Of a stretch of 64,000 nucleotides of DNA, positions 57,701-64,000 are shown piece after piece. The notes beneath the pieces are model-generated. The model made no database searches and had not been told where the DNA came from. It saw only the letters and a program-made list of their open reading frames with translations. A program made the translations under genes and the position numbers. Location of the stretch: positions 335,694 through 399,693 of the forward strand of contig SJOL01006407.1 of NCBI GenBank assembly GCA_004794785.1, given 5' to 3'. How positions within the stretch are numbered: the first letter of the stretch is position 1; the number at the start of each line of letters is the position of its first letter. The DNA is from Opisthorchis felineus (Eukaryota > Platyhelminthes > Trematoda > Opisthorchiida > Opisthorchiidae).

Positions 57701-60700
57701 GAACACCAGCCATCACTGAAAACGTAAGATTGAATGTTGCCCATGACTTACAGGCAACTGCATCTACTGTGTTGTACTACTAGTTAAAGGAGGAAAGCCA
57801 TTCGCTGCGAAGCTATTTATTAAAAAACACGAAATAAGAGGTTACAAGCCATTAGACAAGAATATAAACATCTCATCTGCACAGAATTTTTGAAAAGTTA
57901 ACATTTCCAAGCGTCCCCTTGAACATAACTGGACGTTTATTCAATAGTAAACAATAGTAAACGAACACTGCAAAGCGATTCCATACTTCCCATAGTAACC
58001 TTCACCTTCCATCGGATGCGGAACGGAGCTTTGACATCAGAACATAGACTACTTGGATGATTCACCAGTATTATTCGTCCTTACACTATTATTGTTGCAA
58101 ATTCTGATGTTTTCAAGGCTACCGGCCTGACATTATTTGTAGACTTTCATGTCAGTAAGAAGTTTTCAGGGACATCTTGCTTCTACGTCTGCGTGTTTGA
58201 GTGAAGTAAATAAATGCTACTACTAGTTGGCTTGCAACAATTCAATAACTCGAGGGGATGTGTTCTCGATCCTCCAGGTGATTTCAACAGTTACTTAGCT
58301 GCTTTTCTGAGGGATCTTTCCAATACAGCTTTTCACGAGTTATTTGGAATTAACCAGCATGTGTTTTTGCTGCAGACCATGAGTGATACGTGCGTTCTCA
58401 TTTTATTATTGCCATACTTTTATTGTGAACAAACCTCACACGTATATGGTGCATTAAATATCCTTTAATATGAGGGATATTTTGGCTGCCATTGGTGAGA
58501 GGTCATCCGGCCAATTCCTAAATTAGCCACATATGGGTGGACCAACAGGATGCCATCCAGGCTAATGTTTTCGATAAGTTTTAACATAACAGCCAATTGA
58601 ACGTGCCTGCAATGGAATTCATGCTAAATAACCGATGGATTGGATCAGTTCACTTGCTTGTAATTCAAGAACAAAGCACTGGCCGCGGACAACACGTAGT
58701 TCTGCTTTTATGCACTCATACGACTGCAGAAACAGATCACTTTGATCTGAAAACAGAAAAGTCGCCCCAGGAAGATAAATTAGTGGAAGTGAAACAATTG
58801 ATCCCCAATAGCAGCGGATACTTTCAACTTGGTTAACTACCTTTGTTCGCCAGACCACTTGAGCGAACAAAACAAGCTGAATGCAGCTCACAAAGCACAC
58901 CGGAATCTGGTGCTCCTTTGATCAGAGAGCAGGCAACCTGCATCCAACATTCCTCAAACTTAGTTAACTGGTTCGTACATGGGCTCACCTCCTCTACTAT
59001 GTGTGCATTTGCGTAAGTATCACAAATTTATGCGGAAGAACTAATCACCAGTCGATTCCACTAAATATCTGACTAATATTTTACTGGGCTGGAACGACTG
59101 GCATTTATAAAACATCCGACGAAAAGCTGTCAATTGACTCCGAGGTTCTCCAAGGGAAAACCTGAAAAGCACATTACCAACCACTATATGTCTCACGAAA
59201 CAAACGATTAACGAAATTATTTTGATAGCTCAGCTGCCCACGATTTGGAGTATGCCGAAGTGCTACAGAAATGCGCTTGAACGAGGTCAAAGGAATTTTT
59301 GGTTCACCATAAGGCGAGAAAGAATGAACCAGTCCGTCTGATAATGGCGGAAGAGCAAAGCTGTGATAATTGGGAAATTGTTTAGTATTCCCGCTTTCTG
59401 TTGAAAAACCTTCTGATTTAATGAAAGTCAGCGCATGAAAAATCTGGCAATGATCCATTTTCAGGCTACAACTGTTAGTACTTGAGTGGTAGAAGAAATT
59501 CCTTGGGGTTTAAATGTTATTTTTATTCCATTATTAAGCTTAATAAAAATACAGCGAGAAATTATCAACTTCGCGGATATTATGGCCGACATTTAAAGAC
59601 GAGTTGCAGATAAACAGTGGTCGAATAAGTGGATGCCTGCGTATAGTTGGAAAGACAGACAATTTGCCCCGAGTCAGATGTGATACTGTATGCAATCTCT
59701 TGCCCCTCCCCTTGGAAGTTCCGAGGCAATAGGGCTTTTGGCAGAACGTGCAGAGGTCAGTTACACGGCATCAGCCAGCCTAGATATGATGCTAATACAA
59801 TGGGCACAACCACGCTTTACTTATCCACCACTCCGATGCGGGCGACATCCGTCAGTTTTTTTAGCTCCGGCGCGCGTGCCACAATGAACGTTTTCTCGGG
59901 AACTGCTCATCAGCACGAGATTTGGTGTTGGATAACCGGAGACGTTTCACTAATCATCCCGGATGATGCTTTTGCCGTCGTGCGATAACAATTTTGTGCA
60001 GGTACTGATCAGAAAAGGAAACAAATTTAACTCTGCTCCAGTTGTTTATAATTAGTGGATGGACTGGTAAATGCACCGAAGACCCGTAAAACGTGAGTCC
60101 AAATATATTGTGCAAGTCCATGTGGTCGAAGCTGTATCGGGGGAGCTGGGCCCTTTCTTATCGGCTCTCACGCTTTAGGTAGTGTCATTCACTAGGAGTT
60201 GCTTGCAATATCCGAATTCTCACGGGCACTGAAATGCAGCTGTAGCCTTTAAAGCTTGCCGGAAGGCTGCACAACAGCGCAATTTTCGGTATATATGCAA
60301 GTTACTGTTGCCCTAGACACGTTTCTCAGGGCAGCCAAAGACCCACTGTACTTTGAAACTTGTGCGCCTATTTCCTTATTAAGTTTCATATCTCCGAATA
60401 GCGTGTAATCTTAATAGCTTAAATCCTCATAGGGGGCCATTCCACACCTATTCAGCTAAATGTTCGATATTTTTTTGTTGAGCTTTCTGTTCAGACTGAC
60501 GAAAGGCAAATGTGTTAGAAAAATGTGTATTGAAATAAAAGCGCGATGCTGCTGAAACATAGACCGTATTCAGCTGCCACCGTTTTGCTTCAAAAGTGAG
60601 AAAATACTGCGAAGCCATCCATTAACACCACTAAAGGATAATGGACTCGTGCAGCATTGTTTCAGTCGGTAAACACTCCGAAATAGATAAATAACGGTCC

Positions 60701-63700
60701 AGTAAAAATAGAGGACTGATTATAGAAGAACGTATCTTTTTACCACAGGCAAGCTTGAACGAATTGCATTCAGTCTCTGTGGAAATGCATAAATTATCTA
60801 CAGGTTTGACTCAAATCGTCTTGTTCTGCAGAAGGTGCTACTGCATGAAAGCAGTTTACATACACAAATTATCATACGTTTGTTCACGAACATTTGGAAT
60901 CAGTGCGTGTTGCTTTATATACATTTTTCAGAAACTCGTCTTCCGAGTCAAGGTGCGTATCCTGAGTGTGATTAGAATTAGTCTGTTAAGGAACATGATT
61001 CGAACGGCAAACCGATCAACAAAGTACTTGGAGTATGTTGGTTTATAAGGGATAGGGTAAAAGAGTTATACCACACCGGTATTTACCAAAGTCGATTTCA
61101 TGAAGAGGTTTGGGATTGAGCGCAACTCATTGTAATGGGTGATGCATACAAACAGTGCATGAGTTGAAGCAAGGAAATAAAGACCGTCTTACTCCATGGG
61201 AATATGGAAATCTGTCTACAAGTGATTAATTAGTTGGCTTTTTACTATTTTTTAACGATTCTGATTAGAAAACAACTTCGAAACAAGTGCAGGCAAGTTA
61301 ACTGATTGCCTAAGCGTACTGCTGTTTGCTTTCATTGAGCTACTGTGCTCGTTTATGAAAATTGAAATCCGTCATGTGCTTCAAAGACAAGCATCGATAT
61401 CAACTTTCCACACTACAATCTAGAAAATGGACAGTTAGGACATCTAGTACGTACGTGAAAGACACAGTTGCAAGGTTTGCTTTAGAAGGTCATGTCCATC
61501 GATCACAGGTGCACTCTAGATAACGCCGTCAGACAATTCAATGGCACGTTTACATTTCGCTCGGTCGGTCCAGTACAGCAAAGACACGCACAGTCAAAAA
61601 ATTCCTATGCCACCTCTGCACTCACGCCAAAAGTATACTATCTTCTGAAAAGAATTGAAGAAGTTGTCTATCGGCGGATAAAAATCAATTAAGGGCCAAA
61701 TATATCCTCCAGTTCTGCACGTTTTATTTCGATTTGGTTGAAGTTTCTGCAACCAAACGTACAAGTGCAATTAAACTATGAAAATTTGTAGCCCAGATGC
61801 GTCAAAATCAAGTGGGAATCCTGAGTAATTAAGAAATATCAGCCAATAAACCATAAAAATGATGTGTGCGGTAATAAACCAGGTTCGCGCTATCCGTTCG
61901 TTCAGAAGTATGATACCATGACGGCGTGAAGTGCCTCAAAGCACTTAAAGTGTCTCATGAAAACAGATCAGCATTGGTTCAAACACAAATCCGATGGAAC
62001 AAAAGTTGTGTCTGAGAAAAGCGACCAGCATGTGTTAGCGAATATACGAAGGTTCTTGACCAACGCATCGAGCTGGTTACCTGCAAATACTGTCTGGAGC
62101 CAACTCCCAGAACCACTGTACCAGCCTGCCATCCTCGTAGCATCTCAAAATTTGTTTACAGTGGCTCTAGTAGTTTCCGTGCAGCCACGAGGCCGGAAGT
62201 TTCAAACTTATCAGGAGAAAACATTGGTGTTGTAGGCCACCTAGTATGACATAAGGTCTACAAAAATCGCCGGAAAGACCAGCACTGGGTCTTCGTCTAG
62301 AAAGACCTGGCAGGCGCTCTGTACTAGATGAAAGTATCTACGCTGTGCTGTTGTAAAACCTTTTGATTTACCTCAGCACACAGTCCAATTATAAGAGAGT
62401 AACAGTACACGCCTAAAAAAACTGAGCCGAAGTGGTAGTTATGTTTTATCCTGTTGCCCAAAACCAGCTGCAAGATCAGAACTACCATGGAAAAGTTAGT
62501 TTATTACCTCAAAAAAAAGACAATTTTTTTACAGGCGACAACCTAGGTGGCTGTACCGTTCAGAACAGATGTTAATAAACGTTTGTTACTGGCCACAATA
62601 TGTGGCAAAGAATGTGTACTATTTAGTACGTTACTTTGAGTTGTCATACAAAGCCATCTTATTGCATGCTTTTTTGCTTCATATTGCCTATCGGGGCAAA
62701 ATCGCCCCAAAGCGGCAGAGCAAACTTCCATGGCAAGGCAGCGTGACGGGAGTATTGGGCAGTATAATATCCACGTCAGATGTGTCGCACCGTTGTCCAG
62801 TGTTTGCCTTACCACATTAGAAGCGAATTCGGAATACCAATGCTCCAAAAACCGGGTGCTTATTTCCACTGGTGCCCGTGTGACGTAAGTTGTTTGCTCC
62901 AGAGAAACGAAGCAGGCAACTAATGAACTATGGAATTACTACCCAGCGGCTCAAAATCGAGCAGTGTAATGTGTAATAAAATTTACCCAACCACAAGCTC
63001 ACGATTTCTCTACATGGTGAACAAACTTGTACAATCCAACTGCCAAGCTCGGCAAACAGCTCAACGGCTAAGTTTATGGAGAAATCTAAATTTTCTTCGT
63101 GGATTTTGGAAAAGGCTTCCCCTGCTAAATTTTTCTCGGGAGGTTTTCACTGTAGGTTGTGAGTTTGAAGAATGTACAGTTTGCCAGAACATGAAGGATG
63201 TATCTCAGAAGTGCTTCCGGATGCAGACAAACCGCCTCAAGCTCTCAGCGCATGCAGCTATGAGCTACCGACTTTCATAAGCGAAACATTTTATGGACAC
63301 CGGCTCTTTTGTTTCACTAAAACAATCGAATGACTTTCAAAAAACAAGCCTGGCATCTCCAGAGTTAATGTTTGCCGTGATTAGTATAACATTTCAGTTG
63401 GCGTCGACTCAATAAAGTTGTTCCAAACTTTCACAGAGAACCTGACATGTTGCCCCTGTGTCGTTGTCCACATTGTTGGAATGCGTCCTGTAAAATCTAA
63501 TTGTGATAGGGACTTTGATTCTGGGTGTTTGCATTCGAAGATGGTGCATATTAAGCACCCCTTAGGTTTTATTTATGAACGCAATAAAGCGTAGGTTCAG
63601 AAAAAGCAATACCAATGATGGTAGGTGATGCAGTCTGTAATTTATTTTTGGGAGTGACATGATGCTTGATCTTGCGCGGTTGGTTGAATGGATCTCAAAT

Positions 63701-64000
63701 GTGACGAGCACAATAAGTTTGTCTTCGGTATCGTCGTATGGAACGTTTATTCTAACCGGAGGCCGACAATCATACAGCTAGCTCGTATCGTTCCCGTTTA
63801 TGTCACGTAGGTTGTGCTAATATGCTGAGACTTACGAAGCGTTCACGTATAAGTATCTCCGGAAAACCACCAAGTCACGCTAGTTTAAATGCCCTTGTTG
63901 TGTGGTCCAGATTTCAACAACGATCATCCCATCATACGGACCATTTTTTCAGTTTTTTCAAATGTATTTTGATTAGAAAAATTGTGTGCCCTCTACAAAA
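57701..64000. other. Right flank, no supported gene
   Basis: Open frames up to 116 codons exist (for example 59647-59988, 61957-62235, 62930-63280), but I recognise no domain in them. A tiny splice-bounded piece is possible at 60749-60803 (CCACAG acceptor, CTACAG/GTTTGA donor, peptide starting ASLNELHSVS), too short to trust. A 10-base direct repeat, caatagtaaa, lies at about 57942-57962. No hammerhead repeat copy was found here. Confidence 0.4.

Noticed and set aside
1..64000. CRISPR arrays, prokaryotic operons, phage or defence genes
   Set aside because: No spaced direct repeats, no long adjacent coding frames and no ribosome-binding-site pattern; the sequence has eukaryotic character.

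Overview
This window looks like a piece of an animal nuclear genome. It is AT-rich and mostly non-coding, with open frames that end at GT...AG splice signals, fossil non-LTR and Penelope-like retroelements, and one intact neuropeptide-type receptor gene. The retrotransposon tail at 56.6-57.7 kb and the hammerhead-bearing repeats resemble those I know from flatworms (Platyhelminthes), so a flatworm is my best guess. It is not proven: there is no rRNA, mitochondrial or marker gene here to fix the taxon. Nothing suggests a prokaryote.

Layout. 1-11.9 kb: no gene I can support, only simple repeats. 11.9-19.8 kb: three copies of a repeat family of about 292-295 bp carrying hammerhead-ribozyme cores (R1 11.9-12.3 kb, R2 16.7-17.1 kb, R3 19.5-19.8 kb). 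22.1-23.8 kb: remains of two Penelope-like elements on the minus strand (GIY-YIG endonuclease fragments), with a different hammerhead-like motif downstream of the nearer one. 25.3-26.9 kb: the one confident gene, a single-exon class A peptide GPCR on the minus strand, resembling the FMRFamide-receptor group. 28.5-28.7 kb: a solo Penelope-type hammerhead tail and a perfect hairpin. 34.4-34.8 kb and 48.8-49.0 kb: two more hammerhead repeats (R4, R5). 36.9-46.8 kb: a few plus-strand candidate exons with good splice borders and no recognised homology. 50.1-51.3 kb: a minus-strand open frame of 401 codons, rich in Ser/Thr/Pro. 53.1-55.8 kb: plus-strand candidate exons, one of which has a broken partial duplicate. 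56.6-57.7 kb: a decayed RTE/CR1-like reverse-transcriptase remnant on the minus strand. 57.7-64 kb: nothing convincing.

The genes do not form a pathway. The strongest theme is that two unrelated kinds of hammerhead-bearing repeat lie in one 64-kb stretch: Penelope-type tails, and tandem units of about 293 bp that match the layout of retrozymes (small circular-RNA retroelements). Most cores carry a disabling change, but one (16749-16789) keeps both catalytic core strings. All homology statements come from motif recognition by eye; no search was run.
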